NCBI GenBank assembly: GCA_026713405.1
Contig: JAPOON010000749.1
Coordinates: forward strand, 1-9,607
From: Gammaproteobacteria bacterium
Lineage (GTDB): Bacteria; Pseudomonadota; Gammaproteobacteria; Pseudomonadales; Azotimanducaceae_A
Direction: 5' to 3'
Length of the DNA: 9,607 nt
The notes beneath the pieces were generated by a model that had not been told where the DNA came from, did not search any database, and worked only from the letters and a program-made list of their open reading frames with translations. Made by a program: the position numbers and the translations under genes. Below, in pieces: positions 9,489 through 9,607 of this stretch. Numbering within the stretch: the stretch's first letter is position 1; each line of letters opens with the position of its first letter.

Positions 9489-9607
9489 GCCTTGACCCGG
9501 GCATTGACAAGTCAAATGCGTTGCAGCGGCGAGACTTGATTTCTTCGTCGTTTTGATCGCCGACGCCGATTTGCACTCCCCTCGACCTGCTCGCCCGCGG
9601 TACCTCC
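9482..9607. other. Non-coding tail after tssG
   Basis: No convincing gene is seen in these 126 bases on either strand. They are less GC-rich than the genes, with AT-richer patches (about 9503-9517 and 9535-9558). TTGACAAGTCAA (9504-9515) contains 5-bp inverted arms and a perfect -35-like TTGACA, but no suitable -10 lies about 17 bases downstream. A leader for a gene beyond the window is possible but not supported. Confidence 0.4.

Noticed and set aside
9511..9525. Possible sigma-54 promoter around TTGCA.
   Set aside because: The -12-like TTGCA is present, but the GG needed at the -24 position is absent.
9504..9532. TTGACA as a promoter for a gene beyond the window.
   Set aside because: The -35-like hexamer is perfect, but the bases 17 downstream (CGGCGA) do not resemble a -10 element.

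Overview
The window is one continuous piece of a type VI secretion system (T6SS) locus. It comes from a GC-rich Gram-negative bacterium, most likely a proteobacterium. This rests on the high GC content with strong G/C preference at third codon positions, a lipoprotein signal, an inner-membrane/outer-membrane secretion apparatus, and family-level matches to the canonical contractile-injection T6SS (T6SSi). The sequence alone does not give the genus.

Layout: a short divergent intergenic region (about 6135-6319) separates two operons. Leftward on the minus strand run tssH/clpV, tssJ, tssK, tssL and tssM; tssM leaves the window at position 1. These five are joined by 1-4 bp stop/start overlaps (TGATG, ATGA, ATGA, TGATG). 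Rightward on the plus strand run tssE, tssF (GTGA overlap) and tssG (22 bp gap), followed by about 126 bp with no recognisable gene. The long open frames antisense to tssH, tssK and tssL are by-products of the GC-rich codon pattern and are not annotated.

Roles: TssE, TssF, TssG and TssK are baseplate or baseplate-adaptor proteins. TssJ, TssL and TssM form the envelope-spanning membrane complex. ClpV (TssH) is the AAA+ unfoldase that recycles the contracted sheath. The sheath (TssB/TssC), tube (Hcp), spike (VgrG/PAAR) and cap (TssA) are not in the window, and no effector or immunity gene is visible.

The set is recognisable but several components are structurally unusual. (1) The TssJ lipoprotein carries two tandem copies of its domain behind one lipid anchor. 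(2) ClpV goes directly from the first to the second ATPase module and lacks the coiled-coil middle domain; it also has Asp in place of the Walker B Glu in module 1. (3) The visible part of TssM has a compact NTPase-like domain that has lost the Walker A lysine and the TKxD-like motif, and its N-terminal membrane anchor looks like one segment rather than a hairpin. Together these suggest a divergent T6SS sub-lineage. That is inference from reading alone; no database search was run.
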